From positions 1 through 64,000 of the forward strand of contig NW_025955067.1 in assembly GCF_022376445.1 (NCBI RefSeq): a stretch of 64,000 nucleotides of DNA, read 5' to 3'. The notes beneath the pieces were generated by a model, which did no database searches, was not told where the DNA came from, and was given only the letters and a program-made list of their open reading frames with translations. Made by a program: the position numbers and the translations under genes. Shown here piece by piece: positions 35,849-49,104 of this stretch; positions within the stretch are counted from its first letter, which is position 1, and the number at the start of each line of letters is the position of its first letter. The stretch is from Fomitopsis serialis (lineage: Eukaryota > Basidiomycota > Agaricomycetes > Polyporales > Fomitopsidaceae).

Positions 35849-38108
35849 ATGATCGGCGAGCGCTCCCCAGTAGGTCTCCTTACCCCCCATGCCTCTGGCT
35901 ACGTCGGGGCCGCCGTCGTTGCTCTCTGGCTCGTCTATGCCAGTTGGAGCCGCATCAAGGGGGGTCGCCGCTATCCCCCCGGCCCAAAGCGGCTACCGTT
36001 CCTGGGGAACATCCACCAGCTTCCCGCGCACTACCAGCACGTAACGTTCAAGGAGTGGGGGGCGCAGTACGGTCAGTCCCGTCCGCACGTCTTTGCGCCC
36101 GCGCCCGCGCTCACTCGTGCAACGCCAGGTGACGTCGTCTACGCCCGCTTCTTCAGCACGCCCGTCCTCGTCCTCAACTCCGTCGACGCGTGCCGCGCGC
36201 TCCTGGACAAGAAGGGCGCAAAGTACTCTGGCCGCCCGTCCTTCACGTTTCACAATGAGATGTACGTCGCCGCGCGACGCCACTACGGAGCTGACGGCCT
36301 CACCCGTCGCGACAGCATCGAGTGGCGGAACCTCGTCTTGATGCAGTACACCGAGCAGTGGCGCCGCCACCGCCGCTGGTACCGCGCCGCCTTCGAGAGC
36401 AAAGCCGTCGTCGACAGCTACCGGCCGCTCCAGACGGCCGAGGCGCACAAGCTGCTGTCCGACCTGCTGCAGACCCCTGACGGGTTCATGTTGCACGTCA
36501 AGAAGTGAGTCGCTCCCCGTTCTATCCGTCGCGCGTCGGGTTCATGGGCCGCCCCAGGTATGCCGTCGCGATCATCATGGGTCTCGGCTACGGCATCTCC
36601 ATCTCGTCCATGGACGACGAGTTCATCCAGCACGTCGACCATGCGGTGGAGTCCGTGTTCCAGTCTGGCGGCCCGGCGGCCATGCTGATCGACTTCTTCC
36701 CTGTCCGTGAGTGTCATTCGCCACTTGAATGAACCATCCCACTCACATCCGCCTCCCTTCAGTCAAGTACCTGCCCGCGTGGATGCCGGGCGCCGGTTTC
36801 AAGCGCCTCGCGAGGCAGGTCCAGGGCTCGATCCGGGACATGGAGTACATCCCGCTCAGACGCGTCCAAAGGCGATGGTGAGTGCGAGGTCGCGGACGTC
36901 TCGTAGCCTGATGTGTGTGTATGCAGGCGGACGGCACACTGAAACCATCGATAGCCTCGTCGATCTTGGAGGAGACCATGAAAGACGGGAAGCTGGGCGT
37001 CGCGGACGAGCGCGAGATCGCCTCTGCCCTGGGCGCGCTGTATGCGGGTGAGAGCCTCGTTTTCGTGGTGGATGACATCCGTCTGAGCCGCGTGTCGTGC
37101 GTTAGCCGGGACGGATACGGTGAGTAGACGTCGTCGTGTGTATGTATGCGCGGTATTGATGTGCGGGTGCAGACGGCAACCACGCTCCAATGCTTCGTGC
37201 TCGCGATGGTCCTGCATCCGGAGATCCAGCGGAAGGCGCAGGCCGAGCTCGACCGTGTCGTCGGCGACGCGCGGCTCCCCGACATGGGTGACCGGGATGC
37301 CTTACCGTACTTGGACGCCATCATCATGGAAGTCTACAGGTACGCCGTTTTCCATTTGCGATACCCGTGGCGGCCTGTTCACGCCCGTTCTCAGATGGTG
37401 TGCGCCAGTGCCTCTCGGTGAGTCGAGGTGCCCGCACAGACGGCGCGATGAGTCTGACGCAGGCGGACGGGGATATGTAGGCGTGCCCCACCAGCTCCTG
37501 GAAGACGACGAGCACATGGGGTACACGATGCCTCGCGGCTCCACCGTCTTCTCCAACATCTGGTCCGTCCTCCGCGCGCTCTCCCAGTCTGCCCGACTCG
37601 GACGTTGACCCGTCCCACAGGGCCATGACGCGCGACGAACAACACTATCCCGAGCCCGAGCGGTTCGACCCCGCGCGGTTCCTCGACACGCCCGCCGAGT
37701 CCGACTTCAGCGACCCCCGGAGATACGTCTTCGGGTTCGGCCGACGGTACGCACCCCCCTATCCATCCATCCACCCACCCATCCCTCTGACCGACCAGCC
37801 TGTCTGCCCCAGGATATGCCCCGGCCGCTTCCTCGCCGACGCGAGCATCTGGCTCGCCGCCGCGCAGATCCTCGCGACGCTGGACATCCGCAAGGCGCGC
37901 ACGCCCGCGGGCGCGGAGATCACGCCCGAGGTGCAGTTCGCGTCGGGCTCCGTGAGGTGAGCGCGTGGTGCGCTGTTAGCTTACTGGGATGCTCATGGCG
38001 CGCGTGCGGGACAGCCATCCGAAGCCGTTCGCGTGCGACATCCGCCCGCGCTCGAAGAGGAGCGGCGAGCGCGTCCGCGCCGCTCTGCGCGCGGACCGGT
38101 CTTCGTAG
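35849..38108 (+). CDS. Cytochrome P450 (P450-4)
   Basis: The start [20 protein letters not shown] leads into a short anchor and [13 protein letters not shown]. Motifs follow in order: [31 protein letters not shown], helix [46 protein letters not shown] on a 14-nt exon (37106-37119), IMEVYR (ExxR), [29 protein letters not shown] and ICPGRFLAD. It ends [17 protein letters not shown] with TAG at 38106-38108. All exons join in frame. Codon use is markedly GC-rich compared with P450-3, although the gene structure is the same. Confidence 0.93.
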
Positions 38109-41100
38109 CGCGCTGGCCTTGGCTCCGTCAGGAACGGAAACTAAGTGCGCTACGAACCGAACCATGCGCCGGTGCCGTTGAGGCTTCGCATCTTGCGAGT
38201 CGATAGGACTGCGTCGTGGCACTAGTACTGGCGGCGGCGCGGGACTGTTCACGGACCTCACGCTACCCCTCATGTCGAACGATGTCGGACGAACTGTAAT
38301 ATCAATAACGACCTGTATGATCAACTTTCTGACTTCCTGCGCGGTCCAGCGGCTGCAGCTCCGTGCTGCGCTGGGGCGTCGTGCGTTGCTGAGGTAGGCG
38401 CGAGAGGAATTATCAAGCCTCTCAGCACAGACGTGGCGGTTGAACCGGATGGTTATGTTCAGGCGGTGTAGCGGCCCAGACGTGTGCGTCCATGTGCACG
38501 AGCCGATCTACCCTGCGGCCTGGGGACAGTTCAAGTTGAAGCGAACAACCGCACGGACATTCCTCCTGACCACAACGTAGGAACCTGCAGTAGAATTCGC
38601 GGCAAAGTTGTACAAGGGTGTGTGAGGTGTGATGGCTGGAGCGACCCACATCGCTGCAGTGGCCAGGGGGTGCACTGCGTATCTCCACGCTCCGAGTCGG
38701 CGGGGGCTGAACGGCGTTGGAGTATACCAGTTTAGCCCAGCTGTCAGGAGGTTCGAACAAGGGTCGAATCGCTGCGAGTCTAGTAGTAGTGCGAGTGGAA
38801 GACAAAGAAACGGCGGGCGAGCGGAGATGGGCCAGAAGCGGCAGACAAGATGGAAGACGGCGCTATTCTGCCAGCCTGAGTGGTCCAGCGGTGCCGAGCC
38901 GGATCGGCTTCGTAGGAGGAGGACGCGCTCGTGCCCCTCTGTGCCTGTTTTGGGTGGGGGACGTAAGTATCGACCGGCCTCTCCCCCATACGGATGTAGA
39001 AACTGACAATATTGGGAACAAGCAATGGCGTGTCATCGGTGCTTAGCCTCTCTGGCACCTCCCTACGTCGTAGGGCCCACGTAAGCACTACTCTATTGTG
39101 TGCATACATACGCTAATAGCATGCCGGTGCTGTCCCTGGGGCCTGCCGGCGTGTTCCTGGATGCGTAAGTCATGAGTGTTTGAACTGTAAGCCAGAATCA
39201 GCCGGCCTGTGACAGAAATACACGATGCTCACACTGAGGGGTAGGACGGCACAGTGCTGGCCATCCGGCCAGGCGGGATTTGTCAAACTACCTACGCAGG
39301 ATGACACGGCCGACGAGCCCCGAACCACCAGTCAGTTGGAGGACTGCGATCATACACCGGATTCGCAGTGAGTCGTTCGGCGACGATGGATACACACGCC
39401 GATACTTTCGCCCGTACTACATACGACATGCATTGCGTTTCGAGTTGTCGCGTGGGTGGTCCTCGATATGGATGGCGAGCTTCAAAGCTTCTAGATTCAT
39501 TTAAGAAGGGAGGAACAACCAATGCTGGCACCCGCATAGCCAACGGGAGCTTGCGCTGGAAGACATGCGTGCGCGCAATGACGGAGTCTATGAAGCTGGC
39601 GGTCGCGATCCACAGACTATTCTGGATAATGCAGTCTGAACGTCAAGCTTACCATGCATATGAGCTCGCCTGCTGAGCACGCGCAGTGATTATGCCCATC
39701 TTCGCAACGAAACAAACGAGAGCAGTGAATCACTGTGAATGGCCCAGGAGCTGCCGCGATCGTGGGAAGTCCGTCGGTGTCTTCCGGCGGCCTGCAGCCA
39801 GCGGGTCGTGCGTACACGCAACCCCGTCCGGCCCCTACTTCCAGTCAACCGAAACGCATACAACTGTGTATGTAGATAGCGCACATCTCATGCTCTGCCT
39901 GGAAAACGGCATACTTGTCACCAAGAGGCCGAACTCTGATCTCGGTGTAGGGCCTCGCACTTGCACGTCTCAACGCGCGTCTGGATTCACTTTACTACGC
40001 ATCGGCGCGCGACGCCTGTCGCACGGACTTCAAATTGTAGCTTCGTGCACAGCTTGCAACCGTGAACCATGTCGCTCGGTCCTACCCTGCACGGCATCGA
40101 TGCACTGTGTCGCGGTCGAACTCCAAGACCTACACGCGTACAGTCATAGATCTACCCCCTGGTGAGTCGCTACCCCCCAGTGGGTCGATTCCCTACGCCA
40201 CTGAGATGCCAGACCACAGCGTATGGTGCGTTGGTCGGTTTGGCCTCCCTCAGCTGCACTGTGGACCGCTGCGCACCCGTCTGTGCCGTTTCTTCGGTGA
40301 GACGGGCGTCAGGACAGCACAACGAATCGCGAGTGGACCGCGACCTGTCCCAGAGAGCCGTGTGAGAACGACTGCTAACTAAGTCGGCAGGTTCGGTGCT
40401 TTTCCACTGAGCCGCCACTTTCCGCGATCGGAATGCGGGGCGCGGGGGCCACCAAAGGAGGCACATCGAGCACGGGTGCAGTCGTTGAATTTGGCCCCGA
40501 TGGTGGGCGTAGAGAGGGCGACGAGCGAGTCTATGCCAGGCTGGTAGCTCGAGACCTGCCACGGGTGACGTCGAGGAACGTCCGTGACGAGGTCGATCGT
40601 GTCTGCGCCTGCGGGCATGAGTGACGTCACCGGGGTCGAGGTGGACACCTTGCAGGCCCGTTCTCGATACGTGGCCGCGTGTCCCGCAGCACAATATGCC
40701 GCATACAGCGAGCTGGCTCTCCAAGTACTGCTGGGGACGAAAGCGTGTCGCTCGCAATCCAGCGTGCACGCGTGGCTGAGAACCGCGCTCCAGGTCTCTC
40801 ACCGCGGCGTTTTCACCTGCCTGAGCGGCATGCCCTTTGCCGCGTACATGGCCTATGGTGAACTTCGCGGGCAGCCACCGCTCGACTGTGCGTGTGCACC
40901 GATGGCTCCTCATGAATTCGACTGTCTCTGACCATCTCTCTCGACCAACGCGCGAAACCGACTCGTACGTACTTTGCATTTCCCTGGCTCACAGCGAGTG
41001 CAAGCCGTCAGCGGCTCGTGCGCCGCCTGCGACTGTAACCTCGGCCACACGGACCACTGGGCTGCGAGGAGAGATGGTCGAGACAGCGAATGCGGCCGCG

Positions 41101-42310
41101 GCTGCTGGTCATCAGCGACGTCGGGCTCGGTCGAGAGGGCTGTGACAGATCAATGCATTCCGCTCCTCCGGAGACGTGGCAGCTGACACGCGTGAGCCTC
41201 AGCTGTGCCGGATGCGCGTGCCCGTACGCTGCATCTTGGTCAAGACAGTCGCATGGGACGGGAAGTGCGTCGTGGCGATGCGCATCATCTCCTGCTGTAT
41301 GCAACTGTGAGTCTATGCGATTTAGACGCGGTTGCCCGGGGTCCACACTCGCGTCCTCCGTGTGCCGATGCTCCTTGGACAACGGTGCTTCGCTTGAGGC
41401 GACCGCGGCACATACTTATGGTGTTCCGTAGGATTGCGCGCCCTGGGGTCGAGGCTTCAGGAACACGTCAGGTCATCCACGGACATGTGGTTCAATCACT
41501 TCTGAGTGACTGACAGCGCATGCGTCTCAGAAGCAGTCAATCAACCTCATGCGCTCCGTCGCGTCGGGTGGACAGAAGACCTCGCGTCGAGTCCGGACGA
41601 CGATACCTGGGCACGCATCGGGCGGGGGTATCGACACGCGTCCATCGCGAGGGGTTCCGCGGACGGTCAGCGCCCAACGCAGCGCACGGGGGTGCTCGAT
41701 CTCGTGCAGTCCGGAGGACGTTGTGTGTCAGCCGGCACGGTGCGGTGCACTGTAGTGCGCGACGTCGTCGCTTTTTGGTGCGCCTGCGACAGACACGCCG
41801 CAGGGATAGTCTTCGAGGTTGGCGGCGCACGGCGTGGCCCGGGGACTCGGACGGCGACGTCCCCATCCGGTCGACGGATGACGGGATACGACTCGGCGTG
41901 GCTCGTTGGCAGTGGCCCCGGTGGATCCCTCCCCGACTCGTACGTGGTCGACGCACACGGGCTGGGAGGATTCGGCCCCGTGTGTGTAGTGGGGGATCTG
42001 CCTGCCAGTGCGTGGCTGCCCGGCATCCGCGCCAGGCATGCCACCGCACAGAGCTGTCGAGGCCACGGATCCGGAAGACACGCCCTACCAGACGGTCCAG
42101 GAGATGGCAAGCGTTGTCCGTCCGATTATGGGCGTCTGCTGATCTACGACGGCCTCGCTGGCGATCGGAGAGTGTGCGGGGAGAGGGCGTGTGACGGGGG
42201 AAGACGGACTCGGCGGCGAGGGTGCCCCAGGGACGCTGTGTGCGGGTAGGGCTTTCTCTGTCTCCATGTCAGGCAGTCCTGCTGAGCCCCGTCTTGACGA
42301 TCACTGCGGG
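38109..42310. other. Long stretch without a supported gene
   Basis: Several ORFs of 70-270 codons occur on both strands, mostly because the DNA is GC-rich, but none shows a recognisable domain or a neighbouring exon chain. The segment 40.4-42.3 kb has some protein-like stretches (for example DTPYQTVQEMASVVRPIMG near 42060-42140) and directly precedes the GH89 remnant, so it may contain decayed 5' parts of that gene or of another gene. Confidence 0.3.
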
Positions 42311-42319
42311 GACCGACAC

Positions 42320-43515
42320 CGTGACTGGGATCAATGGCAGGCCCAGCTTGACGGGCTTGCTCTGCGCGGCGTCAACCTTCCCCTCGCGTGGGCTGGCCAC
42401 GAAAACATCCTCGTCCAAGTCTTCCACGAGGTCGGGCTCTCGGACGGGGACATCTGCTTTCTAGTCCGGCATTCCACGCGTGGAACCGCTTCGGAAACGT
42501 CCAAGGCAGCTGGGGCGGCCCGCTGCCGACCGCGTGGATCGACGGGCAGCATGCGCTGCAGCAACAGACGTCGCGCGGATGTACGAGCTCGGCATGACGC
42601 CCGCCCTCCCTGCCTCCACGGGCTTCGTGCCCCGCGCACTGGCGCAGCTGTATCCCAGCGCGTCGGTCGTGGGGTGTTCTTCCGGTCAATCTGACGAGCG
42701 TGCCGTTCCTCGAGCCGTGGAACGGCCTCTCCGCGATGCAGACGTTCTTCGTCACCAGGCAGCACGCCGCGTATGGCGCGGACGTTTCGCGTGTCTACAC
42801 GCTCGACCAGTACAGCGAGAACGTGCCCTACAGCGGCGACACGGCGTACCTGGCGGACATCTCCCGCGAGACGTTCGCTGCGCTCGGGCTGCGGATCCCG
42901 AGGCGGTGTGGATGATGCAGGGCTGGCTCTTCTACTGCGACGAGACGTTCTCGACGCCGCACCGCGTCTCCGCGTACTTGGGCGGCGTCCCTGGCAGCGA
43001 CAGCATGATCATCCGTGATCTGTTCTCGGAGGTGTACCCGCAGTGGCAGCAGACGGCGTCCTACTATGGGTCTGGTGCGAGGTGCACGACCTCGGTGGGA
43101 ACATGGGTGTCGAGGGCAACCTCCTCGCGCTGGTCTCCGGTCCTCGCGGCTTCGCCGGGTATGAAAGGCGTGGGCCTCACGATGGAAGGGCAGGAAGGAA
43201 ACGAGATTGTATACGACATCGTGCTCGACCGGGCGTGGTCGGCGGCCCCGCTCAACGCCACCGCCGCAGCTACGTCGAGTCCTGGGTGGCACGGCGCTAC
43301 TTAATCAGCCCCCTCCCGGCTGCCACCCAGGATGCGTGGGCGATACTCAGCACGACGGTATATAGCAGCGCAGTGAGCGCCGCCACAACCAAGAGCATAC
43401 TCGAGGTGGAGCCCGGCAGCTCCTCGCGAACCGGGTCATCGACGCGTACAACGCACTGGTGACAGCCTACAATGCCTCGGGCGCGACGTCGTCCTCCGTG
43501 GCAATGTCTGTGTAG
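42320..43515 (+). pseudogene. GH89 alpha-N-acetylglucosaminidase (NAGLU-like) remnant
   Basis: Segments in several frames match the catalytic part of GH89 in order: WDQWQAQLDGLALRGVNLPL, SSPAFHAWNRFGNVQGSWGG, PLPTAWIDGQHALQQQ, ARMYELGMTPALPASTGFVP, DQYSENVPYSGDTAYLAD, DPEAVWMMQGWLFYCDETF, DLFSEVYPQWQQTASYYG, WCEVHDLGGNMGVEGN, EGNEIVYDIVLDRAW and VIDAYNALVTAYNASGA. GH89 enzymes remove terminal alpha-linked N-acetylglucosamine. At least five frame changes occur and not all sit in base runs. The N-terminal domain before WDQW is missing, and the frame ends at 43513-43515, short of the usual C-terminus. I therefore call it a decayed or truncated copy. It sits between P450-4 and P450-5, with its 3' end 121 bases from that of P450-5. 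Confidence 0.82.
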
Positions 43516-43636
43516 ACTTAGCATTGACAATGAGGTGATACAGCTACTACTAAGGTACTTAAGCAGATCTGCAGATCCAACAGGCGAGATACAACGGTAG
43601 TGCCCTATCCCAGACTCGGACCCCGGGGTGCTAGAG

Positions 43637-46021
43637 TTACCAGGGAGCCGTTGTGCCCAGAACAAGGTCGACCTTCTTCCTTGACCTCGGAGAGATGTCG
43701 CACAAGTATGGCTTCGGGCTCCTTCCGCGAGATCAGAATGCACTCCCACGTCACCAAGGAAGACCGACGCACCTCACTGTCCCAGACGTGAATGCAGGCA
43801 CAGGGATGATCTCCTTGCCATCCAGTGTCCTCGCCGGTCTGATGTCAAAGACCGCGACCAGGTTGGCCGCGGCGAGGAAGATGCTCGAGTCGGCTAGCAC
43901 GCGGCCAGGACAGATGCTGTTGATGCGTGTCAATGTGCACCGTATGCTGCGAGGACCACACTCAGCGCACCGTCTGCCGAAGCCAAATACGAACATGTGT
44001 GGGTCCCGCGTCTGTGCAACTTCCTCGGTCACGCCCAGGAACCTCTCCGGGGCGAACGTCTCTGGGTCAGGATAGTGTTCCTCGTCGCGAGACATTGCCC
44101 TTGAACGTCGACGACACCCGGCAATGGATACAGCGTCAGCAGCAGATGCACAGCAAGAATGCTTTTGAGCGTACCAAATGTTGGCTAACACTGTAGACCC
44201 CTTGGGCATATCGAAGCCAGCAAACTCGTCCTCCTCGGTGAGCTGGTGAGGCCCACCTGTGGGGTCAGACGTCATCGATGTGTTCACGTTGGGATGTGTT
44301 ATACGATGTCTTACCAACAGGTGCAGGCGCAGTCCAGCTACGCGAAGGTGAAACAGCATCACGCAATCAATCCGCGCGGTGTCGATAACCTCCGAGTCGA
44401 TGCTCACCGGTACACTTCTTTGAGGACGGCATCCAAGTACGGGAGCGCCGCTTGATCGCTGAGCGCGGGCAGGCCCGCGTTTCCGATCACGTTGTCGACC
44501 TCTGCTTGAGCCTTGTGGAGGACGTCGGGATGCAGGACCATCAGGAGGATGAAGGCGGAGACCAACGACGTCGTCTGTTGCATCGGTGTTCGTTGAAGTA
44601 TACTCAGCCAATCAAGTTTGAAGAGAGCGACGCACGGTGTCCGTCCCAGCTTCAGAAACCGAAACATGGTGCGCGCTTAGCTCGAAGGATCCATCCTCCG
44701 CAGACGAAACGACTTACCAAGATATAGGATGCCCAGCGCACTCGCGATCTCTTGCTCCTCGTCTTCACTCAACACTCCTTTTCCTCCACTCATAGCTTCC
44801 TCCAGTAGTACCGTACCGAAGCACGCACGCGCCGTTCCAGCTGCCTGCCCGCATGTCGTTCAGACACAGAAGATCAACAACACCACGGACCGCAGTTGCC
44901 ATACCATTTCACGCTGCACTCGCTCGAGCGGGATGTGTTCCATGTCCCTGACCAGTTTCCTGGCGCGCAGGCCTCTGCGCTTGAACTCCATCCCAGGTAG
45001 GCACGCTGGTAGATATTTTACTGGATTTACCCATCCGAGGTTAGCTTTCGGGCGACACGCGGAGCACTTCATGCAAACGGAGGGACGTACGAGCCGGGAA
45101 GAAGTCCACTACAAAGGCCCCTGGCCCGCCACCATCGAGGGTGAGGTGGATGGCCTCCTCCGAGTTGCGTATGTACTCGTCGTCCACGGAGGAGGGCGAA
45201 TAGCCATACCCGACACCCAGCATTAGCGCCGCGGCATACCTGGACATGCGCGTCAATCCGCCAATGCATGCCGGCGTGGGACTCGAATGACACATACCGC
45301 TTGACGTGCGAGAGCGCCTCCTTGGGCTCACGTACGAGATCCTGCAGCAGAGTGTGCACTTCTTTGCTCTGCAGCGCTTCGTATGAGTTGAGCGTGTTTC
45401 GGGCGAGGAGGGCGGTCTGGAACCACCGACGCTGACGGCGCCACTGGGCATCGTAGGGTAACATTACGAGGTGCTTCCACTTCACGCTGGTCATCCAACA
45501 GAGGCAGACCATCGTCATGGTTGTCAGAGCATGATCATCCGATTCGAATATTGAGGAAGAGCCAAACTCACATGTCTCCGACATACGTGAACCGCGGCCT
45601 TCCCGAGTACTTAGCGCCGCGCTTGTCCAGGAGTGCTCGAGCGATGTGCACGCGATTGAGCACGACCACAGGTGTGTTGAAGAAGCGGGCATAGACAATG
45701 TCGCCTGTGAAATCGACGTAGACAGTCGAAGTCTCGTTGAACATATGTATAACGCAACGAAGTGGGGACGTACATACCATACTGTTTGCCCCATTCAGTA
45801 TATGTGACCTCCTGGTAGGTCGCCGGTAGCTGGCGGATGTTCCCAACGAACGGGAGGGGCCGCGGTCCCGGAGGGAGGCGAAGGTGGCGACGTTTCGTGC
45901 GGACGAAGAGGAAGGTTAGCAGAATGCAAGCCAATATGTAGACCAGTGGAGTGATGCCCGCAACAGCGAGGAATGAGCGGGAGAGGTAATCAAGCACGTC
46001 CTTGGGGTTTCGCAACGTCAT
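43637..46021 (-). CDS. Cytochrome P450 (P450-5)
   Basis: I chose the ATG at 46021 ([17 protein letters not shown]), which directly precedes the anchor; an upstream in-frame ATG at 46129 is also possible. Then come [48 protein letters not shown], helix [50 protein letters not shown] on a 14-nt exon (44636-44649), [22 protein letters not shown] and a last exon [17 protein letters not shown]. All exons join in frame. It is close in sequence to P450-6, which follows it in the same orientation, so these two are probably an older tandem pair. Confidence 0.92.
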
Positions 46022-46644
46022 GTTCGAGATGCAAAAGCTTTTCCGTCGAGATGCTAGTGCCAGGATCATGAGCCTTATCACTGGCAGCGCGCTCAGGGTG
46101 TTCCCTTTGAAGACGAGAAGCGTTCTCACTTCACGCGCCAGGACTGCGAATGGACCCTGAGTGACAAACCCCCGAACGAGAGATTGGTAAGACGTACTGG
46201 CGATATTGGCAACATTCCAGTTGGGGTTAACTCAATCCATGCCCTGTGTCACTATCGATGCCGGCGTCCGGTACAACGATGTCTCCCCCGGTATGTATAG
46301 ATCACGCTCGTATGCATCGACCGCCCCTTTGGCACTTTGTTTCTACAGCGGCAGGAGGCTCGGTGGCACATAACCAACTGCGTCTTAGTGACAAGGCAGG
46401 GAGATAATCGGCGAGCTGCACCCAGGCTGTCTGTGAACCATTGTTTTGACCACGAAATGAGGCCGAGTACACATGACAGTAACCACAGATCCTGTGACAG
46501 ACCAACGGAGTGTATTGAGTCTTTTGCATTCGCGGTAGCCATAGAACGCGCATACGGCGGTTTTATTGGGAGGGCTAAGGCACTGTGATGCACCCAAGAC
46601 TGTCGCCCGCCGGCAACACGATCTTCGTGGACTGCCAGTGGAAC
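46022..46644. other. Spacer between P450-5 and P450-6
   Basis: The promoter of P450-5 and the 3' flank of P450-6. No other feature is recognised. Confidence 0.4.
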
Positions 46645-49104
46645 CTAGTACTTGACCCCGTTTCCATTTGCCGTACCCAGAATCAGGTCCGCCTTCCCTG
46701 ATCTAGGCGAGATATCGCACACGAATGGCTTTGGATGTCTTCGAGAACGTCAGCCTCATCAAAAGCCATCTTCAGGACCGCGCCAACCACGTACCTCACT
46801 GTTCCAGACGTGAACGCGACTTTAGGGGTATCTCGTTACCATCCGGTGTCCTCGCTGGCCGGATATCGAAAGCAGCGACGAGAGTGGCTGCCACGATGAA
46901 GATGCTCTGATCGGCTAGCACTCGGCCAGGGCATATACTGTAGACCAAAAATTACTCCTCCTCCGTCGCAGATGAATGGCCCATGCCTCACGTACCGTCT
47001 GCCGAAGCCGAACACAAACTTTCGCGGGTCCATCGCCTCTCCTGCATCCGCGCCCACGTCTAGGAACCTCTCCGGGTCGAATCTGTCCGGGTCGGTGAAA
47101 TATTGCTCGTCGCGCGACATGGCCCTACATGCACGGATTGACGGAAGACAGGTCAATGAGCAAAACGAGGAAGTAAAGAGTGGACAGAGGAGGGCACACA
47201 CCAGATATTAGTAACGATAAGGGCTCCCTTCGGCATATGGAACCCAGCGTACTCGTCGTGCTCAGTCAGTTCATGGGGTGTACCTACACAATCGTCACAG
47301 TTTGTCATCTTTTCTCCGGCGAGTCAAGGACTCGCAGCATCTCACCAAGGGGTGCGGGTGCGAGCCACCTGTTTAACAGAGATGTCGTTTCAGCCACTGC
47401 GAGTTGTTCGGATTTCAGACGTCGATAGCACAACTGGGACGCACCGATACACTTCCTTCAGGACCGCCTCCAGGTACGGGAGCGCCGCGCGGTCGTCAGG
47501 CTCCGGAAGGCGGCCGTCGCCGACGACGCTGTCGACTTCTGCTTGCGCCTTCCGTAACACGTCGGGATGCAAGACCATCGCGAGCACGAACGCGACGAGG
47601 ACTGCGGACGTCTGTGGCAGGTCAGTCTGTGAGGCCGCTGGACTATCCTCGAGGGGATTGACCTACAGTATCTGTCCCCGCTGGGCGGAGTGCAGCCTCG
47701 TCAGTCTCCTTTCATGCAAAAGACAGGGCTACTTCACTCACCAACGTACATGACTCCCAACGCGCTCGAGATCTCGTCTTCGTCGGCTTTCTCCACAATT
47801 CCGTCCCTCGCCGCCTCCTCCAGCAACGCCGTCGCGACACACGGCCTGGCCGTCCCCGCCGCCTGTTGCATATCATGTTAGCCGCGGGACACAAGTCCTG
47901 TGTATAGCAAGCCACGCGCCATATTGCGTTTGACCCGCTCGAGCGGGATGCGGTGCATCTCCTTGTACCCCTGCCGCGCCCGAAGTCCCCGGCGCTTGAA
48001 CTCCATCCCGGGCATCCACGTCGGCACGTACCGCACTACGCAAGACCAACACGCCGCCGCTCAGCTCTCCGCACACGACGTCTCGTCTGAGAACCGAGGA
48101 CACCAGCAGGGTGGGAGGTATATGCGGGGACTTACGAGCGGGGAAGAAGTCGACGAGAGCGGAGCCCGGCCCGCCGCCGTCGAGGGCGAGGTGCATGGCC
48201 TCTTCGGTCATCCTGACGAATTCGTCGTCCATGGTGGAGGGCGAGTAGCCATAGGCGACGCCGAGCATCAGCGCCGCAGCGTACCTAACAGCAACATAGT
48301 AAGTACCATGAGCTGGCCGCCCCGAGCAGGCGCATACAGTCCCAAACAGAAGAGCGACACACCGCTTCAGATGCGCTAGGGCTTCCCCGGGGTCGCGCAG
48401 GAGGTCGCGCAGGAGCTTCTGCAGCTCGTCGCGCTGCAGCGGCTCGTACGCGTTGAGCGCGTTCCGCGCGAGGAGGGTGTTCTGGAACCAGCGGCGATGG
48501 CGCCGCCAGCGGTCCGCGTAGGGCATTACGATGATATGCCTCATCTCCACACTGCGTCAGGCGCGGGCGGTGGCCACGAAGCGTGTCAGTTTGGGACATC
48601 GTTACGGTCAGCTATGGCATGAGGTCTAGAGGAGAGGGGACTCGCATGTCCGTGAAGTACGTGAACCGTGGTCGGCTTGAGTACTTCGCGCCGCGCTTCT
48701 CGAGGAGCGCGTGGGCGGTGTGGACGTTGTTGAGGACGAGCACGGGCGTGGTGAAGAATCGCGCGTAGACGACGTCCCCTGTTGGATTTGGAGACAAACA
48801 AAGTGAGAATTAGTGATTGTGACATCGAGGCGCAGGGAATGCGAGCACGCACCGAAGCGCTTTCCCCAGTCGGCGAACGTGTACTCCTGGTACTCCTCGG
48901 GCAGCTGCTGGACGTTGCCAAAGAAGGGCAGCTGACGGGGCCCGGGGGTAGACGGAGGCGACGCTGTTTGGTGGAGATGCGGAAAAGAGCCAGCGCGACG
49001 ATGGCGAGTACGCAGACGAAGGCAGCACTTTCAAATCCATGAATTCGCAGTGTGCTATGGTGCGTGTTGCGGGGTAGGATGTTGCTTATTTGCAAGAGAG
49101 CCAT
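46645..49104 (-). CDS. Cytochrome P450 (P450-6), one-base break in exon 1
   Basis: The start [20 protein letters not shown] leads to an anchor and RLRLPPGP. Immediately after, at the G-run 48937-48940 (plus strand), one base is missing: restoring it gives [20 protein letters not shown] and a normal exon end. The remaining exons are clean: [31 protein letters not shown], helix [32 protein letters not shown] on a 14-nt exon (47667-47680), [19 protein letters not shown], a heme-binding exon, and [18 protein letters not shown] with stop at 46645. Functional unless the one-base loss is real. Same orientation and strong similarity to P450-5. Confidence 0.88.

Noticed and set aside
40170..40979. 269-codon minus-strand ORF
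   Set aside because: Arg/His/Ser-rich sequence without domain, in a GC-rich stretch with equally long ORFs on the other strand.
41506..42249. 247-codon plus-strand ORF upstream of the GH89 remnant
   Set aside because: Overlapping ORFs exist in nearly all frames because of high GC; Gly/Arg-rich composition and no match to the GH89 N-terminal domain or another family I know.
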